DNA of 64,000 bases from Mixophyes australis (lineage: Eukaryota > Chordata > Amphibia > Anura > Limnodynastidae), in the NCBI GenBank assembly GCA_036250195.1, contig JAVHZZ010000003.1:298214565-298278564 (forward strand), read 5' to 3'. The notes beneath the pieces are model-generated. The model had not been told where the DNA came from. It saw nothing but the letters and a program-made list of their open reading frames with translations, and made no database searches. This document shows positions 37,691 to 49,018 of this stretch, in pieces. The first letter of the stretch is position 1, and each line of letters opens with the position of its first letter. Made by a program: the position numbers and the translations under genes.

Positions 37691-37865
37691 GGGCTAGATT
37701 TACTAAGCTGCGGGTTTGAAAAAGTGGGGATGTTGCCTATAGCAACCAATCAGATTCTAGCTATCATTTTGTAGAAGGTACTAAATAAATGAAAGCTAGA
37801 ATCTGATTGGTTGCTATAGGCAACATCCCCACTTTTTCAAACCCGCAGCTTAGTAAATCTAGCCC
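37691..37865. mobile_element. 175-bp foldback MITE, copy 1 (in PPP1R14C intron 3)
   Basis: Almost the whole element is one hairpin: an arm starting GGGCTAGATTTACTAAGCTG and containing AGCAACCAATCAGATTCTAG is repeated inverted to the end (CAGCTTAGTAAATCTAGCCC). A 3-bp duplication, TTA, flanks it. A second copy of identical length lies at 50863-51037. It ends about 180 bp upstream of the last coding exon of PPP1R14C. Confidence 0.85.
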
Positions 37866-38048
37866 TTAGAGTGAAAATGTATTTTGGAGGGTTTTTTTGC
37901 GGTTTTATGTTTTGCGTTGACCTGCCCCTAGAGTACATTTTTGATGTTTTATGTTGACATGATATCGCAAATTGACTATGATGATACATATAGGTATGTG
38001 ATTCTGTACTGAATAGACATTCTTTTAATAATTTGTTTTATCCTCCAG

Positions 38049-38123
38049 GAATTTATTAATCAACTTTTGTCCCGGATACAAGGAATGAGAAAATTGAGTC
38101 CCCCTCAGAAGAAGGATCTATAA
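38049..38123 (+). CDS. PPP1R14C: PPP1R14C last coding exon with stop codon
   Basis: The exon follows the acceptor CCTCCAG. It encodes EFINQLLSRIQGMRKLSPPQ, then KKDL and TAA at 38121-38123. The C-terminal helix (EFIxxLLSRIxGMRKLSPPQKK) is diagnostic of the PPP1R14 family, and LSRIxGMRKLSPPQKK points to the C paralogue (KEPI) rather than A, B or D. The three coding exons visible give 63 residues, the C-terminal part of a protein usually about 165 long. No lesion is seen, so the gene looks functional. Confidence 0.92.
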   Translation, partial: EFINQLLSRIQGMRKLSPPQKKDL

Positions 38124-38291
38124 ACTTGCCATGGCCTTCCCAATCTTACAATATACAGCAAAGTTATCAAGATCACAAGACATTCAAAGGAAATGCTCTT
38201 TCTAAAGAACATGTTGCTGTTTTATGGAGGCTAGAGTGGTATCAGGCTATAGTTATTAAAATAATACTCAATACTTGTTTTTGTGGTAGTT

Positions 38292-38297
38292 AATAAA
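38292..38297 (+). promoter_or_regulatory. Proximal poly(A) signal AATAAA
   Basis: AATAAA about 170 bases after the PPP1R14C stop, followed by a T-rich run. Confidence 0.5.
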
Positions 38298-40065
38298 GTT
38301 GTTTTTTTTTTTCATATTTTTACAAGTTTATTTTGGGCCAATGCTGAAGTAAAAAAAGGTAAATCAAACACAGGTGTTTTATTTTAGAATGTTTAGAGTT
38401 GGACTAGTAGTCATGTTTATGGCTACATACATTTGAACAGTACAACAATCAGAACCTCTAAGCCAGAAGAGCATTTGGATTACATTAAATGTGCTCAGGT
38501 GTCTTCTCAATTTCATATGAATATTTCTGTACTTAAATTCACAAGAATTACTGCAACAGCCCAGATTTCAGCGGGACCGTTCCGAATTTAGGGGCATGTT
38601 TGTCCTGCGGGTGGGAATGTTGGGGTGGGAATCAAAATATCTAATGAGCGGCCTAGTAGGCAGCCCTCTGGGTTGTAGCCACACCCCCATCACAATGTGG
38701 TCACGCCCCCTGTCCGGCTGCAGGGGACTGACATGTTGTGAGGTATGACATTAAGCCTTTATTCTGCTAGTGGTCATCTTTGCAATCTGGTTTGTGTTAA
38801 TGATTTTCTCATGACCCACCTTGATTTTTTTTTCTTGATTTTGACTTTCTCATGACCCCCTTGTTTTTAATGTATTACTGGTTTTGAATGCAAATAGTAT
38901 CCAGATCGTATTTGATAGGGGACTGCAAGTGAAGACAAATGTTACACCTTAATTGACATTTGGATTATTAAAAGACCAATTCTATGCAAAAAATAGTCAC
39001 ACCAACACAGAAAAATACATTACAAATGTAAAGGTAAAGAACTTTTTAAATTGTACTTTTGATAATATTTAATATCCTTTTACCTGCCTTATGAAAAGGT
39101 AACTCTTGTGGGTTTTTCCATGCAGGTTCTCAGTTTAATGTAAATGGATCCCCTTTCACTTCAGTGTGTCAGCATTGAGAGATTTGTGTTGTGAATGTTG
39201 GAATGTATCTAGCTGGATATCGGCTAGTGTTCAAAGCGCCCGTGACTCTGTCCTAAGTGTTTTACTTGGTCTTTTAGGTCCTCTAATTGTTTGTTCTACT
39301 TCTCTAAAACAGGTGGCTTATACAAAGGCCAAAACACACTGATTGGTATACTACTACTCCATACATTTGCACATATTTTTATTTCTGTAGTTTGAGATAC
39401 AAATGTGTTTTGAAAAAACAAGAAATAAATGTGTTTAGCTTTCCAGAGTGTTCGTTTATGTTGCCAAAGATATAATACACCTTCTGAGTCCCCTTGTCAT
39501 AAGGAGCTTTAAGCTTTATAGTTAATTTCATGTTTGACATGGTCTAAGGATATAACCAGCACTTTACTAAATTTCTGCGAAAGGGCGTTGAATTGGATAT
39601 ATTGCACATTCTGTCTTTGTGGAATTAAGGTTAGAACTAAAGCAATCACATTTTCTTTTATTACAGTTAATTTTTTTTAAAAAAAAAACATTAAAAATGG
39701 TGTGAGGTCAGAATTGGTGATATCCCCTCTTCAACAATGTAAAAGCACTAAATTTAATAACAGCTTGTCATGTAATGCTTCTATGGTTCTGCCAAAGTAA
39801 GAATGATTTTATAGCAATATATGCACAGTTGACCCATAGTGAAACTTTTTTATTTTGTGTGATACAACAGTAGTACACTTTATTTTTTTGTTTTCTCCTA
39901 TAGGAACATCACAAAGAAACTAATGCTGATAAAGCATTATATGTAAATGGTGCTCTAAACATGTTTTCAGATGAGATAAATGATTGTTTTTTCCTTTTCA
40001 TTTTTCTTTTGTGTTTTTTTTCTTTTGTATTGTTGACTGATTTTCATTTACAAGATATTTGCTGA

Positions 40066-40071
40066 AATAAA
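40066..40071 (+). promoter_or_regulatory. Distal poly(A) signal AATAAA
   Basis: AATAAA followed 20-40 bases later by a GT-rich downstream element. The best candidate for the gene end. Confidence 0.55.
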
Positions 40072-40090
40072 CAGTGGATATATTAAGGTG

Positions 40091-41879
40091 GTATTTACTG
40101 TGTTTTGTCTTTTGTCAAGCGCCAGTTAGGTTTTCCTTGTAAATTGCATACATCTGTGAATACAAGCATTTAATTATCTGAGATATATTAACAATTATAT
40201 TTCTGTGTGTATTTCATTGTATGCATGAAAGCCTGTGAAGATGTGCATCCATTGAACTCAATATTTAACAGCAACTATAAGGGGAAATGACAGACAACCA
40301 GCAGGTGATGAGAAAAAAAAATCTGTCTGTTGATAAAGCAATTACACAATTTCAATACCAAAGAACATTATACAAAGGTTTATTAACTAAATTAAAAGGT
40401 TGCACTGCGATAATGTTATCATCCATATTTTAATCTGTAATTCTATCCGTCCACTGACCAAGCAGTTCCTTTTAACAGTAAAAAAAAAAGTAGGTTGTAT
40501 TACAATACTGTCATGTTACAATTGGTTGAAAGAGAGTATAGGTGTTCCATTGTCCATTGGGGTCTCAAGACTGCAAGGGAGAGTGACAAATGTCCTTGTT
40601 CACCTGGAGTTAATTGGCAACATCTGTTCTTAGAATTAACTTTTACAATGCTGCTCACATCCCTCTCCTCGGCACACAAATACAAGAGGAAATAAAAATA
40701 CCACATCAGATAAAAATAAAAAAATGAAATATATTTATTGCTAATATATTGGCTTCATCCAAAAATTCCTTTGACAATGTACTACAAGAAAACTGAGGGG
40801 ACACCAAATGTACACGTCCCTGATTGCAGGTGCCCACAACTTGCCACACTTTGTAGTTTCATGGCCTTTTCTAGTGATTCACCATGAATGGACAGTAATG
40901 ATGCAAGTCTTTCAATGCAGCGCTACAGAGGTTTGAACACCCTAGGGCCTCATTTAAAGCTGGGTGTACATGCATTTTGGTAAAATAAATTCTGTACTGC
41001 GCATGCGTATCTAAATGCATCCATTGAATTTTCTTAGACCTGCAGACCCTTATATCTGAAGAAGTAGACCGGTTTTGAGCAAGCATAGGTTCAGTATAGC
41101 GAGCCCCCTGGAGATGTGGCCTAATTAGACCTGGATGCATAGCCAATTGCACTCTTTTTAATAGGCATATCTCTTATAGATAATAGAGGCTTGGTGTAAA
41201 GATGCGTGATGACACCAGCAGCACTTACTTGCCGCTTCTTATTGACTGCATAATAACTCAATTCTGCAGATAGTACTTCATTTGCGGCACACCTATATTA
41301 GGTGGTTGCAGTCTATTTGAATTTCTTATTGGCCAGTTGGACTACTGCAGAGAATAAGATTCTTATTGATTTACAATGTTAAGCAACATGTGTGGGTGTG
41401 ATCTGTTTAAAATTTACATTTCAATTGAAAATGTGATTTTTGCATTTAGAACAAACACTGTCAAGACACTATTTTGTGTTGTGTATCAGACAGACTGGTC
41501 TTTTTAGGGTCTGCAAATGTGTCAAAGAAAGAAAAAAAAAAAAAAGGTCAAACTGTTTATGATGGGATAACTTATGTTTTTAAAGTTATGTTTATGTTTT
41601 GTATTGGGTCCATTCCAATGGAAACATAGATGGTTTTCCTAACTACATGTGTCACATGCTGCATGGATGTCAAACATTTGTCATAACTGTTTATAAACAC
41701 ACACACAGGCATTTCAAACACATTGCACAATTTGAAAAATGATAATGGTGAAGTGTGTTTTCAACATTAATTCAGGGAACTTAACTTCTCTCCTCCCCCT
41801 GTTTTTTTTTTTTTAAATCATGCACAGCATAATTCTTTTGTTCATGTTTCATGCAGGGTCATTTGATCTGATTTAGATT
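40091..41879. other. Intergenic sequence downstream of PPP1R14C
   Basis: No exon is recognised. Short open frames near 40400-40700 have no family resemblance. Poly-A near 41530 and poly-T near 41800. Confidence 0.4.
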
Positions 41880-42830
41880 GGACAACCATGAGTGATGGCA
41901 GTAGCATAGGCCTTTTTAGGCTGACTAACACACAGATTATAAGCCAGTTTGGGCTACTACCTGATGCCATACTGGAAACCCAGAAGATTGTTCAGTGACC
42001 TTGTGCCCTTCTTAGACATCCACATAGCAATATCCCCACTGATTAAATTATTTACTGTTACATTTCTGTGCCTCTGCATCATTCCAGGCAACAGTAGCTG
42101 TGGCATCAGGGATGTCATAGGCTCCTTTTAGTCAGTTACTGAATTGGGTCATACATGCATTCCAGAGACACTACAAATTAATCTTCCAGTGTATGAGAAT
42201 TCCCGTTTCCAGGTAAAGTGGTAATTTTATCTCATTGCTCAGTTTCTGCATTTTCTAGTGGTCAATCAGTTTGGCTCTGCATGGTGTGCAAAAACGTATG
42301 GCACGATCATAGAATACATGCATGCAGCGCACACATTAAGAACACTTTATTTTTTTCCATTTTAAATATTTCTTTATTTTGTAAAATGGTACAATACATG
42401 TAGGTAAACAGTAGACAACAAAAATATAAACAATACTGTAACAATGCTTTTGCATTTCAAGAAATTTTTACATTATGCTCATGTTTGTTTTTTAAGCCCT
42501 TCATGTTGGTGATGGACATGGCTTCTGGTGACCTGAGAGCAGTGATGGCTGTTGGAGAAGTGGTAGATGATGTTGCCTCTGGTCCCTGCAGCCCAGGTCA
42601 CCCCTTTATTGATGCAGCCATATGGCTAAGTTGCTACAGCATTGCTTGTTGGCTTTCTGATACTTCAAGCCAATGCTGTTTTCATTGGTTGAATTTGTGC
42701 CTGCATGGCCAACACAATGTCATTGTAGGCCCTTTTGCCAGATGCCAAATTTCACAGGATTTCATTCTGTTCTCGGTGCAGGTTAATTTTCTCTTGGTTA
42801 AAGGCTTTCACTGACAAAGTGCATTTTTTT
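41880..42830. mobile_element. Decayed PIF/Harbinger-like transposon (tentative)
   Basis: On the + strand near 41950-42130 the frame reads YWKPRRLFSDLVPFL, then LIKLFTVTFLCL and GIRDVIGSF. This resembles the N-terminal helical part of HARBI1-like transposases (VALRFLATGSFQ...VGDVIG pattern). On the minus strand of 42480-42830 a broken frame with LHREQNE and LSHMAAS resembles the C-terminal part of the Myb/SANT-like companion protein. Both are damaged, and I could not define terminal repeats. Confidence 0.35.
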
Positions 42831-42955
42831 TTTTTACATAGTGAATGATGTACATTTAGGGAATAAAATAGACATTAGTTTTTAAAACGCCTGTTGTACT
42901 GCAGGCTGAAAAATTTGCGCATTTATCTCCTAAGTTTGAAATTTTTCTTGCATCT

Positions 42956-43696
42956 TGTTAGGAACCCCTCCAGCCAGCACAACACAACCCGGAGTCTACT
43001 CTGCCAGTCAGGTGTTCACTGGAGCCCCTGATGGTGGGGACAGACTGGGCTGCAGACTGACAGAGGGTTGTGAAGTGTGTACCGGCTGGGGAGAACCCAG
43101 GCAAGAAGAGTCAGGTCCATGCAGAGGTCAAAGGCCGGCAGCAAGTAGCAGTATCGATGAACAAGCTGAGGTCAGAGGTCACAGGCAAAGTAGCGGAACG
43201 GGTAAACAAGCCAAGGATCAGGGTCACAGGAAACACGAGCGAAGTCCAATACAAAGCCAAGGGTCATACACGGGAAGTCAAATATAGAAATCAGGATACA
43301 GGAACTGGAACAAGCAGGTCAGCAGACTGGAACACAGGAGCTATAACCGGCAATGAGGCAGCAGACCTCATTGCCTTAAATACCCAGCTGAACCAATCAC
43401 AGGTTGAACACACTCCTGCAGGTTAATAAAGCAGTCACTAACAGAGCCAATCAGGGCTTGCCCCTGGCCTGCACAGTTGCAGGCTAATGCCTGTAATTGC
43501 CTCCTATAATCTGCCCATATTAATTAGCCCACAGGCTGTAGAACGCTGCGCCCGGCCTCCTCCTATTGCCGGGACGCAGCTCTGAAGCGTCTACTGGTTG
43601 CCCCGGCAACGGCCGGGTTATGGCCGGAAATGACGTCCCGGTCGTCATTGCGACGGCCGGGACACGGGTGAGTGAGTCGCGGCGGTGCTCGTAACA
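42956..43696 (-). mobile_element. Solo LTR of a Ty3/gypsy-type element, 741 bp
   Basis: It starts TGTTAGGAACCCC and ends GCTCGTAACA, and is flanked by the 5-bp duplication CATCT at 42951-42955 and 43697-43701. The GC-rich part (GGCCGGAAATGACGTCCCGG, then GTCATTGCGACGGCCGGGAC) closely resembles the LTR of the chromovirus at 46111-46707, which fixes the minus orientation and indicates a related family. The open frames inside are LTR sequence, not genes. Confidence 0.85.
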
Positions 43697-43701
43697 CATC
43701 T

Positions 43702-44443
43702 CTCCAAAATGTTTAACATAGAGCATACTACCTAAAATGCAAGAAGAATATTACCTGGTTACCTAGGTGGACGATGTGAAGGGAAGGCCAAAAATAAAAG
43801 AGCCTTGCTAGTAAGAGCTTAAATATCATTAAAATATTAATGACCTGCATATCTGCCTGGGGCCTCTGCTGTGTGTGGCTTTCAGTAACTATGCCACCCA
43901 GGTCCTCAACATGGCATATAGATATAGGGGTTAATATCTACATGGTTGTGGCTGACAGTTATGTATCCAGTCGTGTGACCCGTTTGTGACCAGATGAAGG
44001 ATATCTATGTACACAAAGCTTAAAAGTTTTGCTATCTGGTACGCATACATCTGCATAAGTGTGTCCTGGGTGTTTAATATATGGAAATACTGCGAGTTCA
44101 CCCACTGTGACTCTGTTTGAGAATAAGCTGTAACTTATATTCTACATCTATACATTGGATGTTATATTAGTGTTTGTTTCCTGGTTTCCTCTCCACTGGT
44201 GTTTCCGGTCCTACTGTGGGTTCTTGTGTGATCCCAATATTATACCAATATACTACACTATTGTGCGCCTCCTCCTCCATTTTTCTTTTATAGGTTATTT
44301 CCATGCTACACCGCTTGGTAAAGAGGATTGGCAGCCGCCTGCACATGGGAAGTGTCTACTGAAAAGAATATAGACTTTATACTGGACTATTGGTGATTTG
44401 TTACAAGCGCCAATTGCTGTATCTTGTATTTTTAAAAAAAAAT

Positions 44444-44446
<3 letters not shown>
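43702..44446. other. Non-coding sequence
   Basis: No exon recognised. The stretch around 44100-44300 has the flavour of a retroelement terminal region, but nothing definable. Confidence 0.3.

Positions 44447-44500
<54 letters not shown>
44447..44500. repeat. (AT)n microsatellite
   Basis: About 27 AT units, directly abutting TTAACCCGTGCATG. Confidence 0.95.
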
Positions 44501-44503
<3 letters not shown>

Positions 44504-44900
44504 CCCGTGCATGATACTCATGCATTCTAGTCAAATCAAGCTACTTAAGATGTTAAAAAGGTTCTTATCATGCATTTGGGCCTAGCCCAGGCCTCCTTAG
44601 GGGAAGAGCGTTACTTCCCGATGCAAGTGCCCTTTTTTAACGTGGTTTTGTCCACATGTCACCATCTCATAATTTTTCTCCATCACCTCATCCTTCATCT
44701 TCATCGCCACATCCTTCATCAAGCTACTTAAGGTGTTAAAAACTCCTCACTGTCACCCCCGGCAACCACCAACCACTCCCAACTGTCACTTCTCCTTCAA
44801 AAAATATATAGGTCAGTGTATAACTCTGCCCAGCAGGTGGTGCTGCAGCTTAGTTTTTTTTTTTTCCCCCACACATGCCACTAGCCATTTATATAGTAGA
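44501..44900. mobile_element. Possible MITE beginning TAACCCGTGCATGA
   Basis: The start TAACCCGTGCATGATACTCA and the end CCACTAGCCATTTATATAGT resemble the ends of a widespread dispersed element family. A phrase built on AAGCTACTTAAGRTGTTAAA occurs twice inside. No duplication was established. Confidence 0.35.
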
Positions 44901-46110
44901 TTTATTTATTTTTATATATATATATAATATTTATTTATTTTTATATTTTCTTTTTTGCACACACACACAGGTCATGGCTGCTAGGGAGCTTAGCGTCAGT
45001 TGTTTGTCTTTGCCTTCAAAGTGCTGGTATGTTGCCACTGTTTTCTCTGCCTGCCTTTAAGATGGCTCTGAAAATCCTGCCAGTGCTTTGTCACTTCTTC
45101 CATAGACCCGGAGGTCCACAGCATTGCTGTTAGTGATTTCCTGCCAGAGGGCCATTTTGGCAGCTGCCAGTTGGCTCTTTATTCCATTTCAACAATGCTG
45201 GTGATCAAAATTTAAACCTCCTGATACCTGCAAAACAAAGCCCCAAAAGACCATCTAATGTCTAAAGCAGCCTGCCTGACTGTCTCCATATTATCTCTCC
45301 ATGTTTAGTTTGCTGTTGGATTACAGTCATTACTTGAATAATCTAGCAAGAAATTCAGATGTAGCCCTTATATAAGAGGAGTTATATAAGATAAATCGCT
45401 ATTTTTGATGATCTTTGCTGTAGGCTTTTCATGTTTATTGACGTACTTTACAGTACTGCACCAGCTTTTATGTGTAATGACATAATCAGTTAAACCCCCT
45501 TGTGACACGATGGGCAATCACAGTCTTGATAGAGTTTGTTTCTTGTTTTTTATTTAAATCCTCAGTTACAGGCATGCGTGGAGCAGCTTTGCCAAAGAAG
45601 AGCAGCTCACATTATCATTACAGGGCTATAAAGTTGTGTGAAATAAAATCTGCACAACTCTAAGCATTGATTGTTCCAACCAACTCCAGCGAGGTGGATG
45701 TCATGATACTGGGGCACCCTCTTTGCAGCACCAAGTCAATGTTTACTGGGTTTCCTTCACCTATCGCACACCTCCAGTACCATGCACATGGGAACATATT
45801 TTCACACCAAGCCAAATAAACAAATAAAGAATGCTGAAATACATTGATATGGAGTTGCCATTAGAGCTATAGCTATTTTATGAAAGAGTCAAATCGGTCA
45901 CATTAGTAGCATAACACAAAGGTATTCGCTTCGACCTTATTTTTATGTAGTGAGTCTCCTCTTCCATTGCTGAGAGCACAGCAGTGGTCCCACTTCACTG
46001 TGATCCTGCTTTTGCAGGCACAAGACTCACAGGCAATGAGGATGAATGAAGAAGATTGCTGGTCCTTGCTTTGATGTAACCTCTGCTTCACAGTCAGTCC
46101 AGTAGGAGAC
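44901..46110. other. Non-coding intergenic sequence
   Basis: Nothing recognised as coding or as a bounded element. Confidence 0.4.
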
Positions 46111-46707
46111 TGTTACGGCTCACGCCCCATGTTTCAACTCCTAGAACCGCTTGTCCTGTAGAGCTAGATGCGCTCACAGGTACTCTGATGCCCCCAGGTC
46201 TTGTACTCTAGTAGTAGGAGCTGATAACCTAAGAACGTAGCGCAGGTGTTTAACACAGAGGTGGAGTGAAGATACCGGAAAAGGTTTTGAGGGTCGCCGG
46301 CAATACAATAGCGTCTAAGTCCAGGCCAGGGGTCAAACAGGTCACAGGCAAGACAGCAGCATCAGTATCCGAGCAATGGGTCAGGGTCACAGGCAAAACA
46401 ACGGTGTCAGTATCCAGGCAAGGGGTCAGCAACGATAATAGAAATAACAGGAGCAACAACAGAGCAGGAGAAGTATGCAGGGTAGCAGCCAGCTGGCTAT
46501 TTCCTAATTTGCGCACGCGCCCGGCTGTCCTGGATGCTGGGGCGCGGCGCTACAAAAAGAGAGCGTCCCGAACGTTGCCTTTTAAACGGCCGTGACAAAC
46601 CGGAAGTGACGTCCCAGTCATCATGACGACAGCCGGGACGCTGGGGCAGGGAGTCGCGGCGGTGCCCAGAGCAGCCGCAGTGCCCGGAGCCGCGGCGGCT
46701 CATGACA
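46111..46707 (-). repeat. 3' LTR of the chromovirus, 597 bp
   Basis: Bounded by TGTTACGG and CATGACA on the + strand. In element orientation it begins TGTCATGAG directly after a G-rich polypurine tract (46708-46730). Positions 46111 to about 46425 match 51066-51413. Confidence 0.9.
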
Positions 46708-46799
46708 GTACCCCCCCCCCCTCTTGAGGACGGGTCAAGGAACCCCGGCAACCCGGTTTTCCGGGAAATCTTCTAAAGAAATCAGTAAGTAATCTGTCT

Positions 46800-46930
46800 G
46801 AATGTAGATTCCTTTGCGGTACCCAGGACCGCTCTTCAGGGCCGTACCCCTTCCAATGAACTAAGAAATGAATTTGGCCCTGAACTTTCTTCTAGTCCAA
46901 GATTTTCTCGACCTCAAATTCTTGATGCCC
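46800..46930 (-). pseudogene. Chromodomain remnant of the chromovirus integrase
   Basis: The minus strand reads [11 protein letters not shown], a stop, then FLVHWKGYGPEERSWVPQ, the canonical chromodomain with its WKGY and SWVP aromatic residues. In host chromovirus proteins this domain directs integration by binding methylated histone tails. The in-frame TAG after ILD shows it is inactive. Confidence 0.85.
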
Positions 46931-47107
46931 ATCAATAGATGTAGGCTGAGGTTTCATTTTGGAGGAAAGAACGGGTTTCAACAGAGAGCAGTGGAACGTG
47001 TTGGGTATTCTTAAAGATTCTGGAAGCTTCAGTCTGAAAGACACTGGGTTGATTTGTTTCAAGATGGGAAAAGGTCCAATAAACTTGGGCCCTAGCTTCT
47101 TGCAGGG

Positions 47108-47818
47108 TTAGCGGAGTCTGATATTCCGAGTAGACAACCATACGAAATCTCCAACCTTGAAGGAACAGGCAGAACGGTGTAGGTCAGCAAATACTTTGGA
47201 CCTAAAGGAGGCTCGGAGTAAGGACTGATGTACCAACTTCCAGATTCTCCTAAGCTGGGTGGCTGTAGACCTGGATTCGGATGGTTTATCGGCAGACAAA
47301 GAGGACAACGAATTGGCTCTGGGATGATAACCAAGGTTGCAGTAGAAAGGAGAGTACTTGGATGAAGAATGGCATGCATTGTTGTAGGCAAATTCAGCCC
47401 ATGGAAGAAGGTCCACCCAGTTGTCGTGGTTTTTAGATATATATAACCGCAGATATTGCTCTAGGGACTGATTCACCCTTCCAGTTTGTCCGTTTGACTG
47501 CGGAGAGTAGGAAGATGATAGGCTTAGACTAATACCTAGCAGGGAGCAAAAAAATTTCCAGAAGGCTGCTATGAACTGAGACCCCCGATCGGACACTATA
47601 TTTTCAGGGAGACCATGGAGACGAAACAAGTGTTTGATGAATAGTGAGACCAGAGAGCGCACTGAAGGTAACATAGTCAAAGGAATAAAGTGAGCCATTT
47701 TACTGAAGCGATCCACGGTTACCCAGATGGTGTTGCACCCGGAAAATGGAGGTAAGTCGACAATGAAGTCCATGGACAAGTGGGTCCAAGGTCTGACTGG
47801 GACTGGTAAGGGCAACAA
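47108..47818 (-). pseudogene. Chromovirus integrase core
   Basis: The frame holds MDFIVDLPP (first catalytic Asp) and IVSDRGSQF (second Asp). At the third catalytic position the sequence is GQTGRVNQSLEQYL, where the family has Glu in place of the Gly after Thr. The key Glu is therefore lost. A SH3-like segment (FKVGDFVWLSTRN) follows before the frame breaks. The zinc-binding part precedes it in the neighbouring frame (about 48010-47860). Confidence 0.88.
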
Positions 47819-47857
47819 TAGGCCAGTAGGGGATTTCCGAGAAATCTTGTTTTTGGA

Positions 47858-49018
47858 TCAAAGATCGCAAGATAATATGTATTCTCTGACATCCGTGGGT
47901 ATAGATGGCCACCAGAAAACTCGGGAGATGATTTCAATGGTCTTGGCAATATCAGGATGTCCAGAAGTCTGGTTGTCATGACATTCTGAGAGAACAGCTT
48001 TCCTGAGGTGGATAGGTACAAAAAGTTTGTCTGCAGGATTTTGAGGAGGTGCCTGTGGTTGGACTTGTAGTAGGGTTTTTCCCAGTTTTTGCGTAAAGGC
48101 AATCAGCACAGACAAGGCTGGGACAATAGGACACGGCTCTGAGACAGGAGTCTGGTAAGAGACAAAACTACGAGATAGGGCATCCGCCCTAAGGTTCCTC
48201 GAGCCAGGCCGGAAGGTGATAATGAAATGGAAACAGGAGAAGAAGAGGGACCACCGTGCTTGTCTGGAATTCAACCTTTTAGCTGATTCGATGTAAGACA
48301 AGTTCTTATGATCGGTGTATATTGTGATAACATGTCTCGCTCCTTCAAGCCAGTGGCGCCATTCTTCCAATGCCCACTTGACAGCCAGTAACTCTCGATT
48401 GCCCACGTCGTAATGTTCTTCAGCGGAAGAAAATCTTCGGGACAAGTAAGCAGAGGGATGAAGGCAATGGTCTTCAAGGTCTTTTTGAGATAGCACAGCT
48501 CCTACTCCTACATCTGAAGCATCGACTTCGACGATAAATGAAAGGTCTGGATTAGGATGTCTCAGAACAGGGGCAGACACGAAAGCACATTTCAAGGCTT
48601 CGAAGGCAGATACTGCGACAGACAGACAGATTTTTGGATCAGCTCCCTTGCGAGTCAGAGCTGTGATGGGAGCAACAAGAATGGAAAATGAACTGATAAA
48701 TTTCCTGTAATAATTAGCAAATCCCAGGAATCGTTGGATGGCCTTAAGCTTTGAGGGTTGCACCCAGTCGAGGATAGCCTCTAATTTCGTCGGGTCCATT
48801 GCGAAGCCTTCAGGGGAAATAACATATCCTAGAAAAGTGATTTTGGAGACTTCGAATTCACACTTTTCTAACTTGGCATACAGGTGATGACGGAGTTTCA
48901 GAAGTACTTGTTGGACATGTTCTCGATGTTGCTTTAATGAGCGGGAGTAAATCAGTATGTCATCCAAATAGAGCACTACAAAGGAGCCCAAGAATTCTCG
49001 AAGGACATCATTAATCAA
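47858..49018 (-). pseudogene. Chromovirus reverse transcriptase C-half, RNase H and integrase zinc finger
   Basis: It contains LYLDDILIYSRS (the YLDD active site), the thumb with FLGFANYYRKFI, RNase H with FIVEVDASDVGVGAVLSQ, YTDHKNL and ADALSR, then HLRKAVLSECHDNQTSGHPD leading into the integrase zinc finger. The frame is open for 386 codons. It is out of register with the RT N-half (49401-49015), because the conserved block between Tyr-Leu-Val and the Phe-Gln-Asp motif is missing at about 49045. Confidence 0.92.

Larger units (their letters stand above)
28840..38048 (+). other. PPP1R14C intron 3, loaded with transposon remnants
   Basis: GT at 28840 and AG at 38047 bound a 9.2 kb intron. 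Between the listed elements (gypsy relic, hAT MITE, foldback MITEs) the sequence is AT-rich with poly-T/G runs and no further coding exon that I can recognise. Confidence 0.75.
38124..40090 (+). other. PPP1R14C: PPP1R14C 3' untranslated region (inferred)
   Basis: Transcribed sequence after the stop codon, inferred from candidate polyadenylation signals at 38292, 39424 and 40066. The distal one is followed by a GT-rich stretch (GGTGGTATTTACTGTGTTTTG), a good downstream element. Which site is used cannot be told from sequence alone. The stretch contains no other gene. Confidence 0.6.
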
